A DNA stretch of 64,000 nt from Symbiodinium microadriaticum (GCA_001939145.1 LSRX01000697.1:129712-193711), one strand, 5' to 3'. Numbered from the stretch's first letter, positions 31,588 to 43,220 are shown. Notes: a model not told the origin generated them from the letters alone. Made by a program: numbers and translations.

Positions 31588-34500
31588 GAGGAAATCTCCC
31601 TGCAGCGCGAGCGCCACGTCAACTGGCTGCCGCCCGCCTAGAGCTTGCTCTAACTTTCGCCATCGTTCGCCAACAACCGCACCTGTTCTCTCGGTTTGCC
31701 CTCATTCCCTGTGGATGCTGATGCCACGTCTCTCTGGTTAGTTCCTGGTTGGTCGTGGGTGCATGCGGCAGGTGTCACGGTCGGTGCGCATGCAAAAACG
31801 CAAACACTCTTGCGGAGACGTGCGGGCTGAGAGGCTGAGGACAGTTTTTGTTGTTTGTGGGATCGGCGAACTGCGAAGCTGGATATCCAGCACCAAGGCC
31901 TAAAGTTCCTAGTCATTTCCAGACAGGGCTTGGGCTTGGTCTGACCATTGAGCCGCAGCAACCGCGTGCAGAGCTAAGGAAACGTGGTCTGGTGTCGTTG
32001 CCTCCAAACTTTGCAGGCCAAGCTCAAGCTATGGGTCCAGTTAGGTCAGGAGCTACTACTGTATCGACTAGCTAAAGGACCTATTTAAAGTATCATATGT
32101 CAGCTTCACCTTGGGATGGAACGACAGGTCTGGATGCCTCCAGGCGCCCATCTTGGACCATGATTGACATCTGCTGAGATCTGTCGAGGATGACAGTTTC
32201 ATTGCCAAGCAACGCTGAGATTCGGTCTTCATCATGCACTCCGCATTACAGGGCTAGAAGCCGTCCAAAACGCAGTCGCCTGAGTGTCCGCAGGCCGTGG
32301 TTCGTCTTCTGGATTTCCCACGCTCTGGAGATCTTGGACGATTTTAGCGAGACTCTTTGGTCGCCTCAGGTCCTCAGCCCAGATTTCGTAGTATTGGGAA
32401 CAACATGACTGCAAAGCCCCCAGCTGTGGCGCGAGCATCTATACCGACACCGACTCAAGGTTGCAGCTTTCCTTTCTCACTGTCAAGATCCCACTGGAGG
32501 CCGATCATGTCGTAGCTTTCGTGTACTGTCCTCCGTCTGAAGGCAAGACTAAGACTGTCTCCCATGCGGGCTTTCTTCTTTTTTCCACTGGGATGGTAAC
32601 GGAGCCAGCAAGACTCCCCTCTGCAGGACGTGAAGTCCCAAAGGAGGTTTGATGCTTGACGATTCGAATCATGTTGTAGCGATTCCCATTGAAGCTTATC
32701 TCTGCCATCAAATCTCCGCATCGTTATTGCATAATGCTGCCGTTGGTACAGTGATGGAACTGCGGCACGGACAGGCTCCTGAAATTTGCTAGAGATGTGC
32801 AGATGTGCAGCAATTTATTTTCTGCAGTCGTCCCTGAGGATTCGGAGGTGGTCCATCGCAGCTGCCGCACCTGGCCCCTCGCCAGCAATGACGGCAGTTT
32901 TTGCCTCACTCCAGCATGTGCATGGATCTTCTGTGCCAGGCTCCAACCTATGCAGCTGTCTCCGCGCTGGCCTCCGGCTGAGCCTGTGAGTTTGGACTGT
33001 CAGAGGCGTGCATCCGCTCCGTGGAAGTCGTTCTCAGCAAAAGTTGTTAGTTTCGTTGTGTAAGTGCAGCTGAGGTGCTAGCGGGATCGGAGACGGCATA
33101 CAAGGCCTCGCTAGAGCTGCAGAAGCACAGCCTGTGAAGTATGTTGGACACATCTTCTGTTGTGTTCTGAATGTTCGTGTGCTTTTTGCTAGAAACTGAT
33201 CGTTTGCAGGCAGTGGACCGCTCTTCCATGTACGGCTTTCTCATGCGAATGAAGAGTTGATAGCTTACTGATGAGCGGGGAGCAGCAACTGCCAGGGCTG
33301 CACTGCACACTGTTGAGCACTATGTCCTTCCACATGTCACGCATTCAGTCCGTCGATGACGTAGGGCTTGACTCTTTTGATGCTCGACCTTGCCCGAGGC
33401 CCCCAAGGTGGGTTCAAGATGCCGTGACCTCGGCAGAACAAACTGGAGAGCGGTGAAGGAGTGTCTTGGGCAAGACAGCTCGAGCTTAGCTTTTGGTGCT
33501 GGCATTTATCGAAGGCCGGTCACGAGCATCGCACAACGACGAGACATACGCACTTCTCATGGATTGCCTGCTTAGGCATGATGAAGGAGAGACAGACATG
33601 CGTGGCTGCTACTGCGTGGGACGCCAAGATTTCCCCACTGCCTTCAAGACTACAGAGCGGAAGATAGAGCTGCCCTAATACTAGTAGATGATCCGACTGT
33701 CGGCCCAGGACACAGATTGGAAGGTACACGCATTTGGGCTGTGGCTGCAAATCAGGCCGTCGCTGTCGCTTCCATGCTCCACCTTCTCACAGACGAGCTG
33801 CTCGAGGGGGTGCCGGAGTACATTCGCAGATGTCCTTCGCCCAGCGCGCCGTACCTCCTCCCATTTTCGTTTTCCCCCCAAAGCCGAAGGGTGAGTAGGT
33901 GCCTGTGAGGTCAGACATGGGAAGGAGGCATTGCTGGCGAAGAGGGCTTGGAGGCCTGAAGTGAAACCTGCATGGCCTTTTTGCAGGGCCTGTTCTTGTA
34001 CCTACAAGTCCCAGAATGACGAGAAATGGACAGGTAAGTTTCTGGGAAGCTGCACTGAACCGAAGCACAGGGAATCTCCCTGCGCATGCATCCCACAGGC
34101 ACATGGCGGCTACTCCTATTGTGGGCTGGCGGCGCTCTGCATAGCAGGCGGAGCGTCGCATGCAGCATCCAAAATCTAACAGATGCTAGCGCTGGCAACA
34201 CGAAAGAGTCGAGTGCTGTGCGGTGTGCTGCGCCTTGTTTGTACGATTATTTGCTGGACGTCTCTTCCATCTCTATTCAATCCACGGCTGGAGAACTCGA
34301 TTCTTTTTTTTTTTGTGTGTGTGTGTGTTCCCTTGTCAGAGTGCTGGATCCGAAGCGTGCAGCCCAGAGAATGGCTGTGATGCCGGCAAGTAATGCCAGA
34401 AATCTGTAGCCCGAACAGCATGGGAGCCGAAGATCCGGCCCGGATGGGCCTGTCGTGACAAGAAACACGTCTGGTGCTGACACCTGGGAGACTACACGCA

Positions 34501-35149
34501 CGCAATCCGTTTCCTGAGCAGCGGGAGATGCAGATTGAGCTCACAAGACGAGACAGATTGTAGCTGACCCAGGCCTTTTCTGCGAAACAACCGGGCGACA
34601 AGCGACGTCCGATTCACACAGCGCACTTTGCCCCAAACGGGCTGAGCACCTTTTTTTTGGGGCGTGCCTGGCAGATCCGTGATGAGACCCAGTCTCAGAA
34701 TATAGCTCCTGTGATGCCGAAGGTAGGTGCCCCTAGAGAAATTGTCAAGCTCAATCAGCCTTGCATCCGCTGAACCAAAACCTCAAGATAGAGAAGCCGC
34801 CTGATTGTTGCCAGTGCGGTAGCATATATATATATATATATATATATATTGTATATTACGTTATATAGAGATATTCTATTCTATTCTATTTATTCTATTC
34901 TACTATATTATATTATATTATATCATACATATTGTATATGTATTTATTTTGTGTGTGTATGTATGTATGTATGTATGTATGTATGTATGTATGTATGTAT
35001 GTATGTATGTATGTATGTATATATGTATATATGTCTATTTCTGATTTTATATTGGCATTGCTTGATCCAACAAATAAGCAGCTAGATGAATATATAAGTA
35101 AATAAATGAACAAAGAGGTGTATATATATATACACATACATACACACAC

Positions 35150-35189
<40 letters not shown>

Positions 35190-37212
35190 GTATGTATATA
35201 TATATATACATACGCATGCAGTTGCTAGCGTCTCCCAGAGGCAGAGCTGATGCGCTGGACCTACATGCATTCCTCAAATGGGCTGTGTACAAGCAGATGA
35301 CCCGCGAGGTGCCGCACTTTGTTTCGTAGTCATTTGTAAGCACCTGCTGAAACGCTCAAGCCACTGTCAGCCCAGCTCAGGGTGGGTTCCAAGGGCGCGC
35401 CAACAAGCTTGTGGATTCCTGCTACTCCTTCTGGCAGGCAGCATGCCTTTACTGCTTGCAACTGGGCTGTGCTGGTACAGACTGTGGTTGCTACTCTGAG
35501 TGTGATTGCTGTTTGCACGGGCCCTTCTGCACATGAAGCGGGGCCATGGCAGGGTGCCATCTTCCCCCTCTTGCACGAAGCCTTTCGGCAGAAAGGCAGG
35601 ACTGTCTGATCCGATTGCTTCCTGTCATGGCGCTGTAGCCTATTACATTATTACAGCCTAGCTACTGTCCGTGACGGTGCCTCACCTTGTTTCATTCAGT
35701 GGGAGAAAGGTTGAGGAATCTGTCCTCATTACATCAGCTGTCCGCCTCTGGTTGACCATGTAACTTAGACGGCTTCGCGTCCGAAGGCGAAGAAGTTGCT
35801 CTGCCGAAAGATCACTGCTGGTTTGCTCCGCAGCCGTCGCAAACTTACTATCACCTGGGCCAAACAGCCAGTGAGCTGACTCCCACGTGCAGTGTGTCAA
35901 TGCAAGCGCATGCATTGTTGTTGGCGACAGTGTTCGAACATCATCAGAAGTAGACTGTCACTGCTTCTTTGCAAACGCGCTGATGACGATTGTTATGTTC
36001 ACTTCATTGTCGGGGTTCCTCGCAAATCGCCAAGATCAAAGGCGTATACTTCCCATCACTGTTCTTGTTGCAGTGGAAGATAGCAGATGAAAAGTGATCA
36101 CACGTGGTCGATGCTAATTGTTTTCCGAGTTTTGCACGAATCAAGTTGCATGCCGAGGTCTGCCATCTGAAGCCTTAAACTTGCTTGGAGCTATGTTTCT
36201 TTTTCTCGAATTGTGAGGCAACAGTCCTGCTGCCACCATCCTTCTTCACATGAGGAGTGAAAACGCAGCAAATTGGCCATGGTAATGAAGCTGCAAGATG
36301 GAACATGTCGAAGCCTTTGTGCAGACCAGACAGCACGGCTGCGCGGCAAGGCACCATTCGTGAAGAGCTGCGCATGGCTCGTCGCGTGTTCCATCGCGAG
36401 TGCTGTCAGAAGCGTCGAGTCCCGCTTTTCGAGTTCATCCTGAATCCTAGTTGCGGGTCGGTGTCTTCTTGCTCGCGGTTCCAGAAGAATTACGGCTGTT
36501 TGTCATGCAATGCGTTTCAGCGTCGACACTAAGAAGTTTGCACCATTTTGCACCAGTTGCGTCTGCCCCTGATGGCTGATGGCATAAGGTTGCAGACCTA
36601 CATCCTCCTAGCATGCCATTCGCTTAGCAAGTGTCTGCGACGTGGCAATGTAGCCGCAGTTTGGAGGATTTGCAATGTAGCGTTTAGCGGTTCTGCAGAG
36701 CTTGCATTGCAGTGCACTTGAAGCGAAGAGCAGATGATTACAGACAATCCTTTGCCCGTGGCATCCTTTTCAAAGCCAAGGTCAGCATCCGAACGGCGGA
36801 CTTCGGGACAAGCCTGGCAAGTCTGCAGACTTCTACCACACCTGCTATGCGCCTGCATCCTAGCTCGGATGTATTGTGGGTGCGCTGGAACTCCATGGCA
36901 TGTTCGGGTTTCACCTACTTCGGTGTCGACAGTCATGGACGCCAGGAAGGAGCTTCAACATGCATTGACTGGATTGGCCTCCTGAAGTGTTCTGAGGCTC
37001 AGCGGCATGGCGGTGAGTCAATACGACGAAGCCCTGGCAAGAATTGTACACAGCGAGCTGTTTGGCTGCTACGCAAGCGACTCGGCTGCCAGGTACAAGG
37101 TGGAACTTCTGTCTTTGGCGACCCACGCAATCTTTTGGAGCGGACGGACATCTACTACAATGTCGCGGTGGAGAAGGTCACCGCAGCCATGGCTAAGCAC
37201 GTCGCCGCTTAA
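31588..37212 (+). CDS. FNTB: protein farnesyltransferase beta subunit
   Basis: Transfers farnesyl to CAAX-box cysteines as a heterodimer with the alpha subunit. Nineteen exons, phases consistent throughout: 31588-31628, 31979-32044, 32276-32369 (RRPWFVFWISHALEILDD), 32424-32499 (AAFLSHCQDPTGG), 32839-32873 (FGGGPSQLPHL), 32940-32969 (APTYAAVSAL), 33075-33113, 33365-33420 (GPQGGFKM), 33576-33615 (HDEGETDMRGCYC), 33756-33831 (AVAVASMLHLLTDELLEG), 33910-33953 (CQTWEGGIAGEEGLE), 34099-34147 (AHGGYSYCGLAALCIA), 35241-35308, 35381-35437 (GGFQGRANKLVDSCYSFWQ), 35553-35603 (GAIFPLLHEAFRQKG), 36557-36614 (LQTYILLAC), 36781-36850 (GGLRDKPGKSADFYHTCY), 36997-37076 (LSGMAVSQYDEAL), 37100-37212. Zinc ligands are all present: Asp and Cys in VDSC, His in FYHTC. 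About 380 residues are recovered against roughly 420-440 in the family; the N-terminal exon was not found. Exons 2, 7 and 18/19 have the least certain edges. Confidence 0.93.
34300..34340. repeat. T-run and (GT)n in an FNTB intron
   Basis: A T10 run passes into a GT repeat inside the 1.09-kb intron between the AHGGY and LKWAV exons. Confidence 0.85.
34823..35216. repeat. TA/GTAT microsatellite block in an FNTB intron
   Basis: (TA)n, TATTC-type units, a run of about 20 GTAT units (34963-35030), and then several (TA)n blocks with TACATACA. The block ends 25 bp before the exon at 35241. It accounts for most of the size of this intron, which is far longer than its neighbours. Confidence 0.95.
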
Positions 37213-37283
37213 AGCTTCAACCTGAACTGGTGCGCATTCCATGAATATACTTTCTGATGCTGTTTTGGAGGAACATATAGCAG

Positions 37284-38340
37284 GTCACGGTGGTCCTGTG
37301 CACGCTTGTCAAGCACCACGCAGGCAGAGCGGAAATGCACGTACTTCAACTCCTTGCCGCCGCTTTCAGTTGATGGACGGCAGACTGCTCAGTACAGGGC
37401 TTTTGTATAGATGAGCATGAGGCCCTCATCGATACGTTGCTTACCCGTCTTTGCAGACAGCCTCGAAGTGTTGAGCTTATATAAATCATGCAAGCACCCA
37501 GGACCGTTCAGGGTCGCGAAGGTTCGGGTGCGGCGGCCTTACTTAAGCGGCGGGTGGCTCGTAACCTGCAGTGGCGGCAAGTGTGGGATCCCAGAAGCTA
37601 AGTTGCTGCGACAGGGCTTTGCGGACCGTGTAAGATTGATTGCCTCGATCACCTTGAAATATCCCATATCTGATGTTCGGATTGCTTATGGAGTGCCAGA
37701 AAAACTCTGAAGTCGCATAGAGCTAGCAGGGACGACTGGCTACTGGGGTTGCGTTTCAACTGCAGCTACCTCTCTTTTTGCCATCCTTGTGCCATTACCT
37801 TGCCAAGGCTGTGGCCTGGCGCCAGCACATCAGAACCATCGACCGCTGCTGGCCTAGAGTCTAGAGTCTCCCAGAATGGTGCTACCAGTAACACTAATAT
37901 CACAAAGCCATGCTGATGATCCAGTTGCGGCAGCTTCCGTCCCAATGTGTGTCGGGCATGAAGAGAGGACGTTTGTTCCGTCATTGTTGCATCAGGTCAG
38001 GCACAGCAGGTAGACGACCGACAAGCTGCAAGCAACCTGGGCTGCACGATGCATTCTGCCGAGCGAGTTTGTTAGATTTCAAGTGAGATCTTGCCGAGAA
38101 AGCAGTGCAATTCCATTGCAGGCTCCGCAACCTACACTGCGAGGAAAGGTGGTTATGCAGGCGTTCCTTACGCTGATGATTCTGTGGTTGTCTGCACTAT
38201 GAATTGATGCCGGAACCCTGGTTGCATATGCGCTCACAGATGCTTTGGATGATGACTGGATGAAGCTCCTAAATGCTATTGGTCTCGTATCAGCAGGATA
38301 TCCAACCCTGACACCAAGGCAATTGTTCAGGATTGGTTGA
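37284..38340 (+). CDS. plus-strand multi-exon gene, helical, unknown
   Basis: It begins about 70 bp after the farnesyltransferase stop. Exons: 37284-37369 (VTVVLCTLVKHHAGRAEMHV then LQLLAAAFS), 37411-37475 (EHEALIDTLLTRLCRQPRSV), about 37528-37598 (AALLKRRVARNLQWRQVWDP), 38123-38203 (TLRGKVVMQAFLTLMILWLS) and 38228-38340 (DALDDDWMKLLNAIGLVSAG then YPTLTPRQLFRIG, stop). The first two look like helical repeats of the HEAT/armadillo style, but this is a composition-based impression only. Joining the 38.1-38.3 kb exons to the first three is inference. Confidence 0.45.
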
Positions 38341-38985
38341 GGTTAGTGGTTGCACACTCGGCTACGACGGAAGAGTCTGACTTAGACTGAGGGCTGCATG
38401 ACCAGGGATGGTGGTTCCGCATGTCATTGCTAGCTAGGTGCACCGTTTTCTACAACTGTGTTCCTGGGCTTACTGTGCTGGCTTCATGCCTGCCGCAGGT
38501 GAAGTGGAGTGACATCCGCTGTTCGGAAAAAAGAGCGGTGCGGATTGTTGTCACTCCTTATAGTAACGTTTATAGCAGCAAGTAGCAAGACCGACAATTT
38601 CCCTGGAGTGCGCTTGCTTTGGATTGCGGCTTGTGCCCGGAGCCTTTTGGCTTCAGCCAGCTGTATTTGACGATGATCTCTGGCAGCAAATTTGGATCTA
38701 AGGACTTTGTGCCATGGACTAGGCAAGATCCTTCGGGAAGATTCCAGTGAAGAACAGCTGCAAACGTGCCAAAACTGGTGGACCACCTGCCACCCGTGGC
38801 TAGCCAACCCACAGCATCGTTCCCACAGTAAGAGTAGGAGTGACCCGAGGGCTCCCATGGGGCCTTGAGCGGACACCGAGCGAGGTGCCCCCCGAGGCCC
38901 AATGCTCGTCCGGCTTCAGACTGTACTTGCGATGTAGGATGAAACAGTCGCAAGGGGTAGGTGGACGGTCTGTACCGTGTTGACT
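38341..38985. other. coding on one strand or the other, unresolved
   Basis: At 38590-38700 the plus strand reads LRLVPGAFWLQPAVFDDDLW and the minus strand through the same bases reads FAARDHRQIQLAEAKRLRAQ; both look protein-like. Plus is favoured by the neighbours' orientation. The remainder (38341-38580 and 38750-38985) shows nothing clear. Confidence 0.3.
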
Positions 38986-38987
38986 GT

Positions 38988-40000
38988 TAGGTATGGCCCT
39001 TTGGGAAATAGTCGGTGGCAGCGAGGCAGGTGGCATCGTGGTGTCCTGGCAGCAATTGCTTGCAGCGAGGATGATTCTTGACATGCCTCCCACTTCTTAC
39101 AGCGCCGACGGCGCCGACAAGCATTTGAAATTAAGGTGCGTGAAGGACGAGAACTGAAGTCACCACAGGCACGGAGGTTAGATGAAGGTAGATGCATGCC
39201 AACAAGCGCAGCAGATCGCAGAAAGACTCCCTGTGGGCAGCGAGGAGCCCGAACGGCTGTCAACGAAGTCGCTTGTGGAGGCAATCCCGGTCCTCTCATC
39301 TCTCTACTTTGGACCTCGGATCCGCGTGTTTCACTTGTGTCGTTGATCAGTGGGGCTGCTGGTAGGTAGTCCCCAATTCATGTTGACTTGTTTGCCTGGG
39401 AGTCGCCTTGAGAGTTCAACTGCTCCTGGATTCTTGATCGACCTTCTGCACGAAGGCTGAACAATAATCACCCGTGTTTGGACCGATGTTTTCTGAAGCC
39501 TCACTGCGATGCCCCTTCATTCGCGGGCGCAGGTGCCTTTGCCAAGGCATCTTTAGCCACATCATTCCGCACTCACCCGCCGGACCACACGTCCCCGTTT
39601 CATGCCAGCGGCTGCTGCCCCACCTGTGGATCTTGTCACTATCATGAAGCACATGCCGCGCTACGCGACAAGATTATATCAAGTTTGCACAGGGTATCAC
39701 ATTCCCATCGTTTAGAGTTGCATGCTCAAATTTTCACTTCTGTCAGAATTTTTCTGCTGCGTTTACTGCTGAAGAGTTGCAAGCTGCATGAGCAGGAGTT
39801 GGAGCTCGTTGGAGAACGCCTGCGCTACCGCCTTCAGAGTGGCCGTGGTCCTCAACAAGGCAGGCTCTGGCAAATTGCAACCCCTGGTTCACATTCGAGT
39901 TGCGCATGAGGTTGACGACGATGACGCTGAGGGGGATGAGTGTTCGACTTCACGGAAACTTGGTACTCCGCAGGAAACTTTAAGCCCATCAAAATCCTAA
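38988..40000 (+). CDS. protein with a recurrent dinoflagellate GGI-VREG / GERLRYRL domain
   Basis: Exon 38988-39037 reads ALWEIVGGSEAGGI (donor GTGGTG). Exon 39136-39187 reads VREGRELKSPQARRLDEG. A possible 14-nt exon at 39533-39546 adds GAFAK with matching phase. The exon from about 39784 to 39852 reads LHEQELELVGERLRYRL then QSGRGPQQG. The order WxxVGG..GGI-VREG..L.S....RL..G....EL.GERLRY.L..G.GP..G is one I recall as frequent in predicted Symbiodiniaceae proteins; I cannot name the domain or its function. An acidic tail (EVDDDDAEGDECSTSRKLG) runs to TAA 40000. A separate exon-like reading at 39590-39670 (PPVDLVTIMKHMPRYATR) does not fit this chain. Confidence 0.55.
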
Positions 40001-40014
40001 AGGCCGCTGGCAAT

Positions 40015-40320
40015 TCACTAAGAGGCAAGGGAACGGAAGTGAAGCGGAGCGACGGGTACGGGGGAGTGAGAATGGAAGGGGAAGGGCAGGGGAGCGGAGG
40101 GGAGAAGGGGCAGCAAAAATCGAAGGTCTAAACCAGCTGAATCCACAAACAATACCTGTTAATTAGTTAGTTGTTTGGATGGGGGAGAACTGGGGATGAT
40201 GGTAGAGGAGGGATGGAAAGGGGATTTAGGGGGGCGCGGGAAGTTTCACAAAGAAAGGAATTCGGGGTCGATGAGGGTTCAGAAGCAAAGACAGTGGGGG
40301 TTAGGGGGAAGTTGTATATG
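40015..40320 (+). repeat. G-rich purine tract
   Basis: The plus strand carries many GGGG and GGGGG runs separated by a few bases (40020-40115 and 40175-40310), low in C and T. There is no exact repeat unit. The pattern meets the simple criterion for several G-quadruplexes. Confidence 0.8.
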
Positions 40321-40362
40321 ACATGACGCTGAGTCGCTTCGATCTTTAGTGTAGAGTCTACA

Positions 40363-41458
40363 GACGATGCCAGGATGGATCAGCATTCGAATTTCCGGCA
40401 AGGAGCCAGAGTCGGAGAGCTTATGAAGACCCTGCTGGAGTGCGTTAATTGGAGGAGCTGGCTGTACGCCGTGACGAAGCCGGTCTAGCAAATGGAGCAC
40501 CACCAAAGTGGGTGGAGGCAGCTGACTCCAGTCCAGTCGAATTCCCTTCAAGTCTGGCCCGGTGCCCTATAGAAACAAGAGCAGGAGTCAGCTGAGAAGA
40601 TGCGTGCATGCCTCGGATCCAGATGCTGGTGCACTTGGTGCCCTCCTGCAGATTCCCGCAGCTCTGTACGTTGCGACCAACCTCGGAAGCGGCTGCACTG
40701 CAAGGCGCGTTCCGCGAAGGGCGGAAGATGCTGCCGCCTCCAGAACCTTGGACCATCTTGGACCAGTGAGCATAACTAAGAGGAGTAGGGAAGGATTATG
40801 GAGTCGCCGCTGTGCTGGTTTGCAGGTATCTCATGTGAATGCATGTCAGTGCTGCATCATGCTGCATCCCGCTCAGACACTAAACTGCATGGGCCGAGGT
40901 TGACACACCTGAGAGACTCCTGCATGAGGCACGGACAGCAGCTGGATAATGCCGGGGAGTGAACGCGGGCTGGCGGATTTTGCAGGTCCAGCCAAAGGAC
41001 ATGCTCCCGCCTTTCAAGCGGTTGAGCCCCAAAGCAACTTGGCGAAGATCTTGTAAGCAACTGCAGGACAGACGTCATGTCTGCGTGAACCTTCCTGTAC
41101 AAGCCTGCGACCCAACCCAAGGAGATGGCAGACCGCACCTCAGTTTTTCCACCTGACGAAGTCTCTCAAGTCATCTCAAGTCTAAGTAATTAGTGGGCCA
41201 GACTTGGCATTTTTCAGTGGCCTTGTGCATGCGACCGCGCAGCAGCATAGCGGTTGTGACAGTCAGCAATCACAAGTGGCTTCCAGGGCAGCTGTAAGGC
41301 GGGCGCTCGATTCAACCTTAAGACGAGAGCCCGATGGCTGAGGAGATGTCGGTGAAGAGCTTGCCAGGCAGGCTGCAAGGGCATGTGCTCAGGAGACAGG
41401 TCTCCAGCTCTTGACCAGAACGCTCGGCAGCCGTGCCGGGATTCCAGTTTGCAGATGA
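40363..41458 (+). CDS. plus-strand exon chain, unknown
   Basis: Exon candidates: 40363-40488 (RMDQHSNFRQGARVGELMKT then LLECVNWRSWLYAVTKPV), about 40602-40769 (SEAAALQGAFREGRKMLPPP), 40987-41058 (VQPKDMLPPFKRLSPKATW), 41075-41155 (DRRHVCVNLPVQACDPTQGD) and 41346-41456 (EELARQAARACAQETGLQLL then TRTLGSRAGIPVC). For 40280-40550 and 40588-40773 the minus strand is also open and fairly protein-like, so orientation is judged mainly from codon third positions and neighbours. No family is recognised. Confidence 0.4.
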
Positions 41459-42605
41459 AGGGGCAGAGCAGGTGTACAGTTTCAATGCACGCTATGACAT
41501 GTCACGTGCCAGCTGAGATTAAAATTTCTCTGGCGTGGAGGCCATTTCTCCGGCTTGAAGTTCCCGCACAATGTGGAGCAACTGAAGTCTTGTGGCCCGT
41601 CCTGGTACACCCAAGCATTTCATAAGAGCCTCGATTGCAAAGACAGGAAACGTCTATGGTTTTTGTAGTTCTTTGTGATATTGGAGGCGGCCATTTTCAG
41701 ACAGCAACGGAGCTTTTTCCCCTAAGTGTGAATGAACTTAGCAGGGCACATGCTACCATGCTACAGCCAAACAGACTAGGTTTGCAGAAGAATGTTGCCT
41801 GTTCGCAGTCGCTGAAGGTTTGGGACTCTGCCGTTGGACAACAGCGTGGTGAAGGCCTGCACAACAGCCGGTTGACTGGAGTTTTCGGGTTGTTTGCCTT
41901 GGGCTTAGTTGCCTAGGCCAAGGCACACACATACATGTTCACTGCCAGCTTGGCGTCATGTGATCGGATTGCTGGGACCTGTGTGGCCGTTTCATATCTA
42001 TAACACCTGCATCAAGTGTTAACTAACACAGTGTTGGCGAACTTCGCCGCGGCTGCACGATTTTGGCACCGCTCTCTCGCTGTTCACAGCGCGGTGGTTG
42101 AGAGCTACAACGTATGTGTTCAGCATTGAGCAATTCAGGAACAAGACCATGCAAGAGCCAGCTTAGAAGGCGAAGTGTAGAGCAGGGGAATCAGAAAGGT
42201 CAGCAGAATATTACAATGAAGACCCTATGGGGACTTCAGCTGGCAGATTCACCGTGACCACGTAGCCGAACAAAGCAGGCAAGAGGTTCATTGGCTCGAT
42301 GCGGCTCGAAACGAGCCAGGCTGTTTGCTTTCTCTCAGTACATTTGATGGTTTCTCTCAATAGTGTTGATGCTTTCCACTTCAGCACTCATTCAACACAA
42401 CAAGGAACATGATAAGTCAGGGATTTCTGGTTCTCTGGAACTAAATCTGAAGTTGTAAGCCGTTTCTTACCGGGAGGTCTTGCATGTGGAGCAGCTTCCG
42501 CACTCCGGCTTCGATGTCGCGGGCTCGACTCAAGCCAGCAGCATGGTTGGAGACATATACATCTGTATACATGTGTGTGGGTGTGCGTGTCTGCCTGCCC
42601 TCCAG
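41459..42605. other. sparse region
   Basis: A 93-residue plus frame at 41635-41916 and an overlapping reading at about 41785-41850 (ECCLFAVAEGLGLCR) are weak candidates. From 41917 to 42605 no exon is convincing; a GT-rich patch lies at 42565-42590. Confidence 0.35.
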
Positions 42606-43220
42606 CATGCCTTGAGCTGAGGCCGCTGGTGGCGCTGGTCACAAGGACGGAAGATGCATCCATGTTCAGCAGGTCCTAGAAGACTTTGCAAGACCTTGTA
42701 GTGATGACCAACCAGGCCTTGATTGAGCTCCAGTATGCCAAGTGCAAGACTCGGTCTGCACGATTTTGCAGCGTCTAGAGTTTGATGGAATCCCATGTGT
42801 GCAACGGTGTGCAAGCTGCTTTTCCCGCACCCACATAGCCCAAAGCCTATTCGAGCTCACAGTTGTGTGTGTGTAACCTGCCAGACGGCGCCTCATCTTT
42901 CTCAATTTACTGCATGCTCATTCTATGGATGGTGCATTTTGCTTGGTGCTGTTGAGGCCAGATCCCAATCTGCACACGAAGCTCTTTGCCAAATACCCGT
43001 GGGACTACTTCGAGTCAGAGACCGGGAAGTGCCCTGGCATGACTTAGCTCGGAGCAGATTTCCGCGTGGACACGATGCATTGAGATTCTGTGGTATGAAG
43101 TCAGTCTTCATGGCCATCTCCCTGAATCTGCAGAGGTTCGTGCACATGGTGCATGCCTCAATCCAGTTCAGAAGATTCGGGTTTACTCGAAACTCTAAAT
43201 TTCTGAGCTCTGAACCCTAA
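42606..43220 (+). CDS. plus-strand multi-exon gene, unknown
   Basis: Exons: 42609-42676 (CLELRPLVALVTRTEDASMF), about 42698-42772 (MTNQALIELQYAKCKTRSAR), 42959-43047 (DPNLHTKLFAKYPWDYFESE then TGKCPGMT) and about 43050-43200 (EQISAWTRCIEILWYEVSLH). A single 141-residue frame also spans 42795-43220, but within it the frame giving KYPWDYFESE reads better. The gene looks soluble and enzyme-like, but no motif was recognised. Confidence 0.45.

Noticed and set aside
31861-31920. Exon GIGELRSWISSTK joined by a 25-nt GC-AG intron to TGLGLGLTIE
   Set aside because: Attractive as another ultra-short intron, but the farnesyltransferase phases require exon 2 to start at 31979, so this join has no support.
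34849-35343. Tyr/Ile-rich frames on both strands
   Set aside because: TA and GTAT microsatellite in a farnesyltransferase intron.
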